Source: SMWC01 sp963581225 (GTDB taxonomy: Bacteria; Pseudomonadota; Gammaproteobacteria; Steroidobacterales; Rariloculaceae). From it: a stretch of 40,869 nt of DNA. The stretch lies in assembly GCA_963581225.1 (NCBI GenBank), contig CAUZMW010000004.1:1-40869 (forward strand), written 5' to 3'. Below, piece by piece: positions 32,704 through 40,689 of the stretch. A program made the position numbers and the translations under genes. The notes under the pieces were generated by a model. It worked only from the letters and a program-made list of their open reading frames with translations, was not told the DNA's origin and did not search any database. The number at the start of each line of letters is the position of its first letter. Positions within the stretch are counted from its first letter, which is position 1.

Positions 32704-33197
32704 ATTTTTCTCATCTAATTCAGATAGCTACCCTACTCCACCCGTTTCCTCATGTCGCGGCCTGTAGCAATGTCGTCAGTTCCTGGTGCCTCTCCGGCAT
32801 GGCAGGGACTTTACAGGTTCTGCCGCTTGCCCAATTGATCTTCCGAAAAGAAATCGATGAGTAAACTTCTCTTGACCTCCATTCGCCAATCCAATCGCAG
32901 CCGTAACCAACTTCACGACGCCTCCAGCAGACCGTCCGTTAGTCCTTCGTAAGTTACATCAATGGCGTGCCCGCGCCACAGCTTCCCGGGGCCTCCGCCC
33001 CCCGGTGTGAGCGAAGCCTCGTCGCTTGCAAACGCGACGGCCGCAAAGTGTCCAATTTCGCTAAGCCTTGCGCAGCTTTAAGCGATAGTATTCCAGTTAC
33101 TGGGGCGTTTTGCGTCTTTCGATGGATAGCGTGCCGCCCGTACTACGACCCATTCGGGTTCCTTACTGTCGCCGATGAACCACATTGACCGGGATCC
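32704..33197. other. Spacer between tRNA-Asn and the exported-protein cluster
   Basis: No supported gene. It contains a 31-codon frame starting MSKLLLTSIRQSNRSRNQ (32857-32952) with a weak ribosome site, and a 73-codon GTG frame (32967-33188) without recognisable family. Two hairpins are present: CCGGGG/CCCCGG near 32986-33004, and CGTCGC-N8-GCGACG (33020-33039). Neither has a T-run on either strand. Confidence 0.4.
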
Positions 33198-34334
33198 TTA
33201 GAATTCGGACGCCGATGGCGATAAGCCGGTGAAGATGAGCCGCTGAAATCCAGCGCCGGTAGCCGCGATATAGAGATTGCCCAGCGAGTCGGTTTGAATC
33301 TGGTGACCAGGCCCGATCACGCCATCGCCGCCGATCGTCGTAAGCACCTCGAGCGTGCGACGATCGAGCACCATGATTCCGGCGCCCCCTCCGACGTACA
33401 GGAACCGCTGTTCCGGGTCGGGCGACAGGGCCAGATTCCGTGCGAACGGCACGTCACCGCGGATTATCTGGTCGATGAACTCGCCGTCGAGCGTGAAGAC
33501 CTGAACGCGTCTATTTTCACGATCCGCCACATACACCATCCCGTCGTTCGACACACGAATAGCATGAACGACGCTCAGCTGCGGTGGACCGGGACCATCG
33601 GGCACCGAGTCGAGCGAAATGTTGGGGCAATGGTCGTCGTCTTCGGGTACGTTGCCGAATGCGCCCCACATGCGTTTGAAAACACCGGTGTCCGCGTCGA
33701 AGACGGCTACGCGGTGATTGCCGTATCCATCAGCGACGAACAGTTCGTTTGTATCCGGGTGAACAAATGCGTCCGCCGGCTCGTGTAGATTGTCCGAATC
33801 CGAGTTGCCGCCACTCGCGTTGCTACGCCCGAGTTGCATGATGAATTCGCCGTCCAGTGTGAACTTCAGCAACTGGTCATCGGCCACCGGCTCCAGTCCC
33901 GGTAGGTTTCTGGCAGGACAGTTGTTTCCGCCAAGCCAGGCGAATCCCCGATAGTCGATGTGGAGACCGTGTTCTCGCTGGGGCCATTCATAACCGTCCC
34001 CCGCTCCCCCCCAGGCATCGAGGAAATTGCCTTCGCTGTCGAAACCCAGCACCGCCGGCGCGGCCATCCCGGCTTCGTCGGGGGGAAGCGTTCGGGGGCG
34101 ATGCAGCAGCCACGCGTTGTCCTGTGCATCGATGGCGATGCTGGAAACGTCGCCAAGTCGCCACTGCGCCGGTACCTGGGGCCAGTCGTGGTCCACGCGG
34201 AATGTCGGGATGCCCGCGGCTGAGTTCTCCTCTACCTGGGCCGCGACGTTCGTCTCGGAGGACTGTCCGCATCCGACGCCGGTCAGCGTAATCGATGCGA
34301 TCAGGACGACACTATACGAATTGCCAAACTTCAT
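33198..34334 (-). CDS. NHL-repeat lipoprotein, six-bladed propeller
   Basis: 378 residues. The N-terminus ends in GVGC, giving a lipoprotein signal with Cys22 as the lipidated residue; the next residues (GQSSETN) are a flexible linker. The rest is built of NHL-type repeats: FVADGYGNHRVAVFDADTG, YVADRENRRVQVFTLDGEF and NLYIAATGAGFQRL are clear copies. Such propellers include the lyase domain of peptidylglycine amidating enzymes, but the family does not fix a reaction. It is the last gene of an 11-gene minus-strand run, 42 bases after a cupin gene. Function unknown; binding or modification of a small molecule or peptide in the periplasm is inference. Confidence 0.85.
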   Translation of the reverse strand: MKFGNSYSVVLIASITLTGVGCGQSSETNVAAQVEENSAAGIPTFRVDHDWPQVPAQWRLGDVSSIAIDAQDNAWLLHRPRTLPPDEAGMAAPAVLGFDSEGNFLDAWGGAGDGYEWPQREHGLHIDYRGFAWLGGNNCPARNLPGLEPVADDQLLKFTLDGEFIMQLGRSNASGGNSDSDNLHEPADAFVHPDTNELFVADGYGNHRVAVFDADTGVFKRMWGAFGNVPEDDDHCPNISLDSVPDGPGPPQLSVVHAIRVSNDGMVYVADRENRRVQVFTLDGEFIDQIIRGDVPFARNLALSPDPEQRFLYVGGGAGIMVLDRRTLEVLTTIGGDGVIGPGHQIQTDSLGNLYIAATGAGFQRLIFTGLSPSASEF

Positions 34335-34376
34335 AGATTCTCCCGCCCGGTTAGCGGCATCACTGGACGAACGTCG

Positions 34377-34871
34377 CTATCGCGGAAATTCAAATGTCAC
34401 GATCAAGAGTGAAGGATCGAATTCCGTAACCTGGTGCGGCACACCCTCGGGTATCAGCAAAAAGTCGCCCTTGGACACCGCGTGTACGGTACCTCCCTCG
34501 ATCCGTCTCCCAACCGTCTGGCCGTCTTCGACGACGTCGACGATTCGGCCGTCCGTCGTGATGGCCCCGCTTCCGTTCACGATCGCCCAAAGTTCCGCTT
34601 CGGCAGCGTGTTGAGCCGCCCGCTGCGGAGGTGTTCGGCGGTCGACCGCGAGCCGATACGCCAAGCCCGTCGACGAGGCTGGATCGGCTCGCTCGAGCAC
34701 GGTTGTATTGGCATAGGCCACGTTCGCATCCAGTTGGGCCGCGCGTGCCGCAACATCTCCGGCCGAGAGCAGAAACGCGCGCGTCGGATCGTTCGTGGGC
34801 TCCGCTTGCTGGCTCCAGGCGTGCACCGGGAAGAGGAGAAAGAAGGCGGCTGCGATAGTAATTATTCTCAT
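34377..34871 (-). CDS. Exported cupin-domain protein
   Basis: 164 residues with a signal peptide (1-20, ending HAWSQ). A single cupin barrel follows: the first motif is around QHAAEAELWAIVNGSG (87-102, with His88, Glu91 and Glu93) and the second is KGDFLLIPEGVPHQV (134-148, with His146). The metal set is therefore plausible but not of the strict two-His form. The gene lies between the 361-residue exported protein and the NHL lipoprotein. Its ribosome site AGGAG is part of a perfect inverted repeat. Substrate unknown. Confidence 0.85.
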   Translation of the reverse strand: MRIITIAAAFFLLFPVHAWSQQAEPTNDPTRAFLLSAGDVAARAAQLDANVAYANTTVLERADPASSTGLAYRLAVDRRTPPQRAAQHAAEAELWAIVNGSGAITTDGRIVDVVEDGQTVGRRIEGGTVHAVSKGDFLLIPEGVPHQVTEFDPSLLIVTFEFPR

Positions 34872-34876
34872 GCTGG

Positions 34877-34889
34877 TCTCCTAAGGAGA
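34877..34889 (-). promoter_or_regulatory. Inverted repeat covering the cupin ribosome-binding site
   Basis: TCTCCT-A-AGGAGA is a perfect 6+1+6 palindrome whose minus-strand AGGAG lies 6 bases before the cupin ATG. A short hairpin (TCTCC/GGAGA, 3-base loop) could mask the site. It may also be chance duplication of a Shine-Dalgarno complement. Confidence 0.3.
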
Positions 34890-34920
34890 TAATCAATTGG
34901 GGAAGACGATTTCCGCATAT

Positions 34921-36006
34921 CTAGAATCGACTGCTGGATCGCCGCCAGTAGTCGTCGAGTTGATCCTCGAGATCCAGGCTACGGTAAAAGGAATGCGGAT
35001 CGCACGCCGACTCATTCAGCTCGGCGCTTGCGCTTCGTTCCCGGTAGGCGTGGCGATAGACAGGTCGGTTGAAGTTGACCGAATCGTGCAAGGTGTAATC
35101 GGTATGCAGTCGCCCTGCCCCATCTAGGTATTTTCGTTCGATGACGACGGCCGAGGGCGAAGTTGGCATCCCGGCGGCATCCCATACCGTCGGCTTCATT
35201 CCGCGCGTTTCAATGACAAATGTAGCGCCTTCCCAATGCCCGGTGGAATAGCCCATCGACAAGTAAGCGTCTTCAATGTCCTCGGGAAAATCGCGACCAT
35301 CCGTCCAGACGCGCCGGACTTCATGGAAGTATTCGTACAAGATCAGTACGTGATCATGCCGTTGAATGATCTCATAACCGAAAGGGCCATCTTCCATCCG
35401 AATGACGCCGCCTGTCACGCAACGAAGATGCGGATCGTCAAAAGTTGGATCGTAGGCCACATTGGCGGCGTCACCGTTCGGCGTCAAGTCGAACGTATCT
35501 TTGTGCGTACCGCGCGACAGGCTCAACCAAAGACCAGAGATGTCGACGGGGGTCGGCGCTGCGCCGGTGTCGGCGTGCTCGGCCCATGGCGATGCGTGCC
35601 AGATTCCGCGCTTCTGCCCGTTCTCTGTCGTGCTACCCGTGAACGCACCGTCCGCGAATATGCCCTCCAGTTTCGCGATGTGCAGGACGTCGCCGCTGTC
35701 CGTCCAGTCAAAGTCGAAGACGATCCGGTCGCCATTCAGGCTCAGCAAATTAACCGGACCACCGTCGATAAAAACGCGCCACTGGGTGTCCGAGTGACTT
35801 ATTTCCAGTATGCCGTAGTCGATATCGGGACTGGGATCCAGGCCCAGGATTCGGAGTTCCAGCGTCTCGTCGCCAGCGCTTGGACTACCGTCCAGAGCGA
35901 GTATCCATTTGCCGGTCATCTCTGCGATTTGTGCAGCGGCGACATCCGCTGCCAGGCCCAACAAGGTGAGAGCCGTAATCCGAAGACTGAATCTGGAAGT
36001 GGACAT
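34921..36006 (-). CDS. Exported protein of unknown family, related to the 244-residue protein of the same operon
   Basis: 361 residues with a signal peptide (1-25, ending VAAAQ). The N-terminal part (about 26-150) is beta-rich (MTGKWILALDG, GILEISHS). The C-terminal half carries a pattern shared with the gene at 39156-39890: a Cys (LRCV), a YEIIQ..D.V..LYE stretch, then V.TDGRDFP and SMGYSTGHWEGATFVIETRG. Proteins with this GYS-GHW-G-T-ET block often lie next to DUF6152 genes in environmental Proteobacteria and Acidobacteria, as far as I recall; no function is known to me. Here a DUF6152 gene is 52 bases upstream. Confidence 0.8.
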   Translation of the reverse strand: MSTSRFSLRITALTLLGLAADVAAAQIAEMTGKWILALDGSPSAGDETLELRILGLDPSPDIDYGILEISHSDTQWRVFIDGGPVNLLSLNGDRIVFDFDWTDSGDVLHIAKLEGIFADGAFTGSTTENGQKRGIWHASPWAEHADTGAAPTPVDISGLWLSLSRGTHKDTFDLTPNGDAANVAYDPTFDDPHLRCVTGGVIRMEDGPFGYEIIQRHDHVLILYEYFHEVRRVWTDGRDFPEDIEDAYLSMGYSTGHWEGATFVIETRGMKPTVWDAAGMPTSPSAVVIERKYLDGAGRLHTDYTLHDSVNFNRPVYRHAYRERSASAELNESACDPHSFYRSLDLEDQLDDYWRRSSSRF

Positions 36007-36058
36007 AGCTGGCCTCTAACGACCTACGGCGCAAACCAAGAACGATACTCGGCGAATA

Positions 36059-36418
36059 CTAGCGAACGGGGCTGCCATCTGCCCAGAAGACTTCGGCGGC
36101 CCAGATTCTACGTCGGCCGTCGCGGCCCATGCTGCCGGAGATCCTGATCTTATCGCCGACGCTGATCGTATTCCGGTTCCATCCGCGGCGTGACATGCCG
36201 GTCAGATTCGAGTCTTCCGCGTCCCAAAGTTCATTGGAGCCGTCCTGGTTCGTGACGCGAACGTAGAAATGAACATGTGGATTAGCCCAGAAAACCTCTT
36301 CCACGACGCCCTCGATAGAACCCTTCTCATTTACATCGTAGTTAGCTGAGAACGCGTGATGCGCAGACGCGAGAAGCGGCAGGAATGACACACCCACAGT
36401 CGCTAGGACGAGTCTCAT
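36059..36418 (-). CDS. DUF6152 family exported protein (divergent copy)
   Basis: 119 residues. After the signal peptide (1-19) the mature protein begins HHAFSANYD, the usual HHAF start of DUF6152, followed by GVVEEVFWANPHVHFYVRV and a final part with ISVGDKIRISGSMG and ISGS/GRRRIWAAEVF. The fold is likely a small OB-like barrel; this is inferred from strand-rich composition. The paired N-terminal histidines exposed after cleavage could bind a metal, which is speculation. It differs clearly from the other two DUF6152 proteins in the operon. Confidence 0.85.
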   Translation of the reverse strand: MRLVLATVGVSFLPLLASAHHAFSANYDVNEKGSIEGVVEEVFWANPHVHFYVRVTNQDGSNELWDAEDSNLTGMSRRGWNRNTISVGDKIRISGSMGRDGRRRIWAAEVFWADGSPVR

Positions 36419-36448
36419 GATCTTCCTGTTAGTCGGGTCCTCGACGCG

Positions 36449-37312
36449 CTAGTTATCCATGAGTCCTTGGTAAGTGCCCTGGACATTCATTTCTCGCCAA
36501 GCGTCGTATTGAATCCAGTCCGCATAGTCCTCCATCAGAATACTCTGCTGCATCTCTTCGAGATTCTGGCCCGCCGCGATGCCTGCCGTCACGGCGGCCA
36601 GGAGGTCCTCAAGATACTGCGTCGAATCATCTACATCGGATTTTTCACCGACCGGGCCGTGACCCGGCGCGACGATAGCGTAGTCTACGGTCGCTTGAAG
36701 ATGCTTGTTGGCGACGATCCAAGGCGCGACCGGGCCACCGCCGAAATTCTGAAAGGGGATCCGGCGAACGTTGACGAAGTCCACTACGAATATTGTCTCC
36801 TCGTCGTTAAAGCGAATGATGGAGGAGTCGTCGCTGTGGCTCGGTAACGCGTGAATCATATCTACGGTCTTACCGCCGAGCGTGACAGTCATACGATCCG
36901 AATAGGTCACATCCGGTGCGCGGACTTCGGCGAATATTTCGTTACCCGCCTCGCGCGCCAGGTTCGGAAGCATGTTCTCGTGACCGACAAACGTAGCCGT
37001 ATCCGCGAACACGTCCCCACCTGACGCATGATCGTCATGATAATGACTATAGAGAACATATCTGACTGGAACATCGTAACGCTCAGCCAGTTCAGCCTTC
37101 AGCCAGACCGAAAAATCTGTGCTGATCGGGTCCGTGAGGATGATTCCTTCGGGCGTGACTAGAAACACCGTGTTGTGGGCGTCGTTCTGTACGGTATAGA
37201 GATCGCCCGTGACGTTGGTTATTGCGCGCGTCGGTTCTTGGGCGGCTACAAGCGTCGACAGGCTCAAGGCCGCCATCGAAAGTACATATGCGGTCAGTTT
37301 ATTATTCTTCAT
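36449..37312 (-). CDS. Exported metallo-beta-lactamase-fold hydrolase
   Basis: 287 residues with a signal peptide (1-24, ending LVAAQ). The complete binuclear zinc set is visible: SHYHDDHASGG with His90, His92, Asp94 and His95, then His159 (LPSHSDDSS), Asp178 (VVDFVN) and His218 (APGHGP). AAGGAGATAACA precedes the ATG. The group resembles the SoxH/quinoprotein-associated and other environmental MBL hydrolases, not antibiotic resistance enzymes in particular. Within the operon it lies between an NHL-repeat protein and a DUF6152 protein. The substrate is unknown. Confidence 0.92.
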   Translation of the reverse strand: MKNNKLTAYVLSMAALSLSTLVAAQEPTRAITNVTGDLYTVQNDAHNTVFLVTPEGIILTDPISTDFSVWLKAELAERYDVPVRYVLYSHYHDDHASGGDVFADTATFVGHENMLPNLAREAGNEIFAEVRAPDVTYSDRMTVTLGGKTVDMIHALPSHSDDSSIIRFNDEETIFVVDFVNVRRIPFQNFGGGPVAPWIVANKHLQATVDYAIVAPGHGPVGEKSDVDDSTQYLEDLLAAVTAGIAAGQNLEEMQQSILMEDYADWIQYDAWREMNVQGTYQGLMDN

Positions 37313-37349
37313 TGTTATCTCCTTCGTACCGAATTATCGGACTCCGATT

Positions 37350-38615
37350 CTACCTAACTCGAGCCAGCTCGGCCGCTGCACCGACCAGAAAATCCGGATT
37401 CGCGCCGTTTCGGGGCCGAAATTTTTGTACGCGGCCGTTATCGACTTCGGCCACGTAGAAATTTCCGTCCTGATCGACACTCATCGCGTGCACGCCCCAC
37501 ATGCCCCCGGGGAAGTCACCTGAAGTCCCCCACGAGTACAACAGATTTCCATTGAGATCATACTTGAGGATCTTGTTGGTACCTCGATCGGCTGCCCAGA
37601 TGTTGCCGTCCGTCGAAATAATGAACATATGCAGATCCGCCGGTGCCGCGCCGATGCTCCACTCGTCGAGGTAAGTGCCCTCCTCGTCGAATACCTGGAT
37701 CCGATGGTTCTCTCGGTCATTGACGAAGACGCGCCGCGTCTCAGGGTCTACTGCGATACCGTGAACGTTATTGAAGTACCCGCGCCGGGATTCGTTGGGC
37801 GGTACACCCTCCTGACCCCAGTCGAGCAGATAATTGCCGTTGCGGTCGAACTTGACGACGCGCGCGCCGAGAGGCCGGTCCGGATTGAAGAAATCTCCGC
37901 CGTCGGCGACGTAGAAACTGCCGTCAGGAAGCCACGCCATATAGCTCGGCCAGAAGAGATGCGCCTCGTCTATACCCCCTTTGTTCGGTACACCGATGGT
38001 CTGGACGAGCTCTTCACCGTCGTTCGTGAACTTGAAGATGGCGTGCCGGCCGTCGTCGACCACCCAAACGTGTCTCTGGTCATCATAAGGGCTGATGTAG
38101 ATCGCATGGGGTCGAACGAGAACTGAGTCCCACTGTCGCCATTCCTCGATGACTGCGCCGTCCCCGTCAATGACGAAGATGTAGTGCCCCGAGCGGAAAT
38201 CGATGCCGGCGCGCGCCCCGCCTCCGTCCATCTGCGCCGCATTCCCGCCCATGGCGCTGCGGAAGCTACGCCACGGCGCTCGCGCGACCGGAAAACCGAT
38301 TCCCGGCCCCACTTCGGGCAGGAGCCGCGGCTCGGGCCGCTCGATATCCGGCAGCTCACCCATCTGGATGGCAAATATCCGATCGGGGCTTTCGGCGAAG
38401 ACTCCGCGTACGGCCGCAAATGTCCAGTTGCCGTGCTCCGGGATCGCCGCGAAGCCCTTGGGCCAGTCCGCCACGATCTCATAAGGCCCGAAGATATCCT
38501 GACCTCCTTTCTCTCCCGGGACGGCGGCGAAACCGGCGCCGGGTTGTACAGCGTCCTGTGCCCCGCTCGCGCTCCAGACGGCCATTAGTAGGATCGGGAC
38601 AATGAATCTTCTCAT
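37350..38615 (-). CDS. Exported NHL-repeat protein, amidating-lyase-like propeller
   Basis: 421 residues from the ATG at 38615 (AGGA about 8 bases upstream); a start 7 codons earlier lacks a ribosome site. A signal peptide covers 1-19 (ending SASGAQ). The protein is then a propeller of NHL repeats: HVWVVDDGRHAIFKFTNDG, SFYVADGGDFFN with RVVKFDRNGNYLLDWG, VFVNDRENHRIQVFDEEG, ADRGTNKILKYDLNGNLL and NFYVAEVDNGRVQKF. This arrangement is seen in bacterial proteins annotated as peptidyl-alpha-hydroxyglycine amidating lyase-like, but I cannot confirm catalytic residues. It is longer than the lipoprotein paralogue at the end of the operon. Confidence 0.87.
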   Translation of the reverse strand: MRRFIVPILLMAVWSASGAQDAVQPGAGFAAVPGEKGGQDIFGPYEIVADWPKGFAAIPEHGNWTFAAVRGVFAESPDRIFAIQMGELPDIERPEPRLLPEVGPGIGFPVARAPWRSFRSAMGGNAAQMDGGGARAGIDFRSGHYIFVIDGDGAVIEEWRQWDSVLVRPHAIYISPYDDQRHVWVVDDGRHAIFKFTNDGEELVQTIGVPNKGGIDEAHLFWPSYMAWLPDGSFYVADGGDFFNPDRPLGARVVKFDRNGNYLLDWGQEGVPPNESRRGYFNNVHGIAVDPETRRVFVNDRENHRIQVFDEEGTYLDEWSIGAAPADLHMFIISTDGNIWAADRGTNKILKYDLNGNLLYSWGTSGDFPGGMWGVHAMSVDQDGNFYVAEVDNGRVQKFRPRNGANPDFLVGAAAELARVR

Positions 38616-38729
38616 CTGAAATTTCCTGAGCTGCACTGGGGTTATCGATCTCGTTGGTAATACAGAATACTAGCCCGAACATCGACCGGATGTCTGCTCG
38701 GCGACATCGCTCGCTGGATAAGATTCTCG

Positions 38730-39143
38730 CTATTCGGGCGTGTTTCTGACGTCGATCTCACTGCCGTCGGGGACTATCACGCGGCTGACCCACATCGAGT
38801 AACGCTCCGGCCGTTGGTCAGGGTTGCCGACGATCGTAATCTCGTCGCCGGGCTGAAACGTCTTCTGATTCCATTGAAAGAATCGATAGAGATCCTGAAT
38901 GCTCTGAAATTCTCCGGCCCACTCGTGGACGTCGCCTGCTTCGTCGGTGACCTTCAGCCAGATCCCGGCATGCGGGTTGATGAACTGCCATTTGGTGACG
39001 GTACCGGATACGGAAATCGTCTTCTCCCGGTCGTACGCGGAGTTGGCGTGGTGGGCCGCTATCGAACTCGCCGGCAGCAGTAATACCGAGAGTACGCAAG
39101 CGACGACGGCGTAATGACTCGAGATCGGAGGAAACATCAGCAT
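38730..39143 (-). CDS. DUF6152 family exported protein
   Basis: 137 residues, or 135 from the second ATG. The signal peptide ends before AHHANSAYDREKT. It then reads VSGTVTKWQFINPHAGIWL, which is nearly the same as in the DUF6152 gene at 39911-40312, while the C-terminal part (GDEITIVGNPDQ) differs more. It lies 12 bases after the 244-residue protein, and a 114-base gap separates it from the NHL gene that follows. The repeated pairing of DUF6152 with that unnamed family suggests that the two proteins act together (inference). Confidence 0.86.
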   Translation of the reverse strand: MLMFPPISSHYAVVACVLSVLLLPASSIAAHHANSAYDREKTISVSGTVTKWQFINPHAGIWLKVTDEAGDVHEWAGEFQSIQDLYRFFQWNQKTFQPGDEITIVGNPDQRPERYSMWVSRVIVPDGSEIDVRNTPE

Positions 39144-39155
39144 TGGCGGGTCAGA

Positions 39156-39890
39156 TCACTCTTGCCCCGGTCGCATTTCCGGTAACTCAGAGAGCATGAG
39201 TTCCTGGCAGATAAACTCCGCGAGTTCGAAATTTCTGGTCCTGAACGTCAGCGTGCCGGTCCACGGTTCCGAATACGCGATTGGATCGTCGATCGTCACC
39301 TGATTCTCCATCGTTCCATCTTCGACGCGGCGAATTCGTTCAGTGAGCCGTAACTCATCACTAAATGGATAGCCGAGCCGGTCCAGCCAGCGCTGATTCT
39401 GTTCCGATTGCCAGCCAATGAATTGGCGCGTCTCGACAACGAGCGTGTCGCCGTCGTAGTGTCCGATCGAGTAGCCGTTCCAACTGTGAAGCGGAATTTC
39501 GGGAAATTCGCGACCGTCCATGTAAATGATGCGCCAGAAGTGATCGACTTCGAAAAGCATCATTACGCGGTCAGGCAGTTGGATGATCTCGAACGGGCGT
39601 GGCCGATAATAGGTAGCGGGTATGCCCATCGGGAGGCACTGCAGCTCCGCCGCATTCGCTTCTGTCGCAGAAGTGGTTCTTGGTCCATGGATGGGTTTTG
39701 CTAAGTCGAAACGTTCTTGCCCCCACGCCGTGAGCGGTGGTTCTGCAACCAATGGATCTGAGTTCGAGAATGTCTTCTGCCAGACTCCGGAAATATCAGG
39801 CAACGCGTCGGATGCGGATTGCCCGTATGTCGCAGAAGCCCCGAGCAGTATGCTCAGCAGTGCCGATATCCGTAGTCCGCGATTTACCAC
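39156..39890 (-). CDS. Exported protein of unknown family (short paralogue of the 361-residue protein)
   Basis: 244 residues from GTG 39890, with AGGGA about 9 bases upstream. The signal peptide is 1-23 (ending ATYGQ). The body has LQCLPMGIPATYYRPRPFEI, then DRVMMLFEVDHFWRIIYMDG, REFPEIPLHSWNGYSIGHYD and GDTLVVETRQF: the same order of motifs as in the 361-residue protein, without its extra N-terminal domain. There are two cysteines in the mature part (LQCLP and FICQE), a possible disulfide. It sits between two DUF6152 genes at gaps of 20 and 12 bases. Function unknown. Confidence 0.82.
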   Translation of the reverse strand: MVNRGLRISALLSILLGASATYGQSASDALPDISGVWQKTFSNSDPLVAEPPLTAWGQERFDLAKPIHGPRTTSATEANAAELQCLPMGIPATYYRPRPFEIIQLPDRVMMLFEVDHFWRIIYMDGREFPEIPLHSWNGYSIGHYDGDTLVVETRQFIGWQSEQNQRWLDRLGYPFSDELRLTERIRRVEDGTMENQVTIDDPIAYSEPWTGTLTFRTRNFELAEFICQELMLSELPEMRPGQE

Positions 39891-39910
39891 TGTAAAATGT
39901 CCCTATCTAA

Positions 39911-40312
39911 TCAATCAGGTGCGCTGCGTACGTCGACTACGTCGCCATCCGCAAAGCCGACGAGCCTAACGGCCATCGTCGTGTCGCCATTTCGAGCCGG
40001 AAAACCCGTCAATGTGATCTCGTCGCCCGGCGAGAAGGTATCCTTGTTCCAGCTGTAGTAACGATACAGATCCAGCGTGCCCTGGAATTCACCAGACCAG
40101 CTTTCCGCGTCCCCCTGTTCATTTATGACATCGATCCAGATGCCGGCATGAGGATTAATAAACTGCCACTTCGTCACCGTGCCCGACACCGACACTGAAT
40201 CGTCCCTGTCGAACGCAGAAATTGCGTGATGGGCAAACAGCGGCGCGGAGAGTAAGGGCAACATCAGGACGACGCCTCGCAATACGCGGAATGTATTTTT
40301 TTCGATTCTCAT
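39911..40312 (-). CDS. DUF6152 family exported protein
   Basis: 133 residues from the ATG at 40312. A 25-codon extension upstream has no signal character and hides the signal peptide, so it is rejected. The signal ends before AHHAISAFDRDDS; the mature protein has SVSGTVTKWQFINPHAGIW, identical over 17 or more residues to the DUF6152 protein at 38730-39143, then GDEITLTGFPARNG. It is the first exported gene of the run, 67 bases after the nitrile hydratase accessory gene. Confidence 0.86.
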   Translation of the reverse strand: MRIEKNTFRVLRGVVLMLPLLSAPLFAHHAISAFDRDDSVSVSGTVTKWQFINPHAGIWIDVINEQGDAESWSGEFQGTLDLYRYYSWNKDTFSPGDEITLTGFPARNGDTTMAVRLVGFADGDVVDVRSAPD

Positions 40313-40379
40313 GGAGTGCTCTCTCGCAGAATTCGCCGCTACTTTCTCTCCCAATCCGATCTCGGGAACATCCGGTTCC

Positions 40380-40679
40380 CTAATCAAGGGGGATCATACC
40401 GATGTTGGCGAGAGTTTTCTCTAACGCGGCGAGCCAGTGTACGTAATATCCCGAATTGCTCAGGTCGGTGTTTTCCAGGCTGTTGTCGCGAGCGGCGATC
40501 GAAGCGATCAGCTCCTTACGGAACTCATCCCACCGGAAATGGCCTTGTTCGCACAACGTGACGGCCAATGCGAATACGCGGCGTTCCCAGTCATCATGAA
40601 AGACCAGCTCGCCGTTTCGACGCGGGAGCGCCACCGTCCCGTGCATGTTGGCGATCTGCTGATCGGGTTGGCGGTCCAT
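40380..40679 (-). CDS. Nitrile hydratase accessory protein (beta-subunit N-terminal-like)
   Basis: 99 residues without a signal peptide. The pattern FHDDWERRVFALAVTLCEQG, HFRWDEFRKELI and SGYYVHWLAALEKTLANIG matches the helical N-terminal domain shared by nitrile hydratase beta subunits and the small accessory (metallochaperone-like) proteins. The length and lack of a C-terminal barrel make it the accessory type. It begins 10 bases after the alpha-subunit gene, the usual place for the activator. It would help load Co or Fe into the alpha subunit. It is cytoplasmic, in contrast to all genes downstream in the run. Confidence 0.82.
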   Translation of the reverse strand: MDRQPDQQIANMHGTVALPRRNGELVFHDDWERRVFALAVTLCEQGHFRWDEFRKELIASIAARDNSLENTDLSNSGYYVHWLAALEKTLANIGMIPLD

Positions 40680-40689
40680 CGGCTCGAAG

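Noticed and set aside
32643..32864. A 73-codon frame starting within tRNA-Asn
   Set aside because: It begins inside the tRNA gene and continues into noncoding sequence without family resemblance.
32628..33197. Integration site at tRNA-Asn
   Set aside because: No repeat of the tRNA 3' end, no integrase and no phage-like gene is present downstream.
33465..39900. Several 100-250-codon frames on the plus strand across the exported-protein cluster
   Set aside because: They are antisense shadows of the signal-peptide-bearing minus-strand genes and have no ribosome sites or family resemblance.
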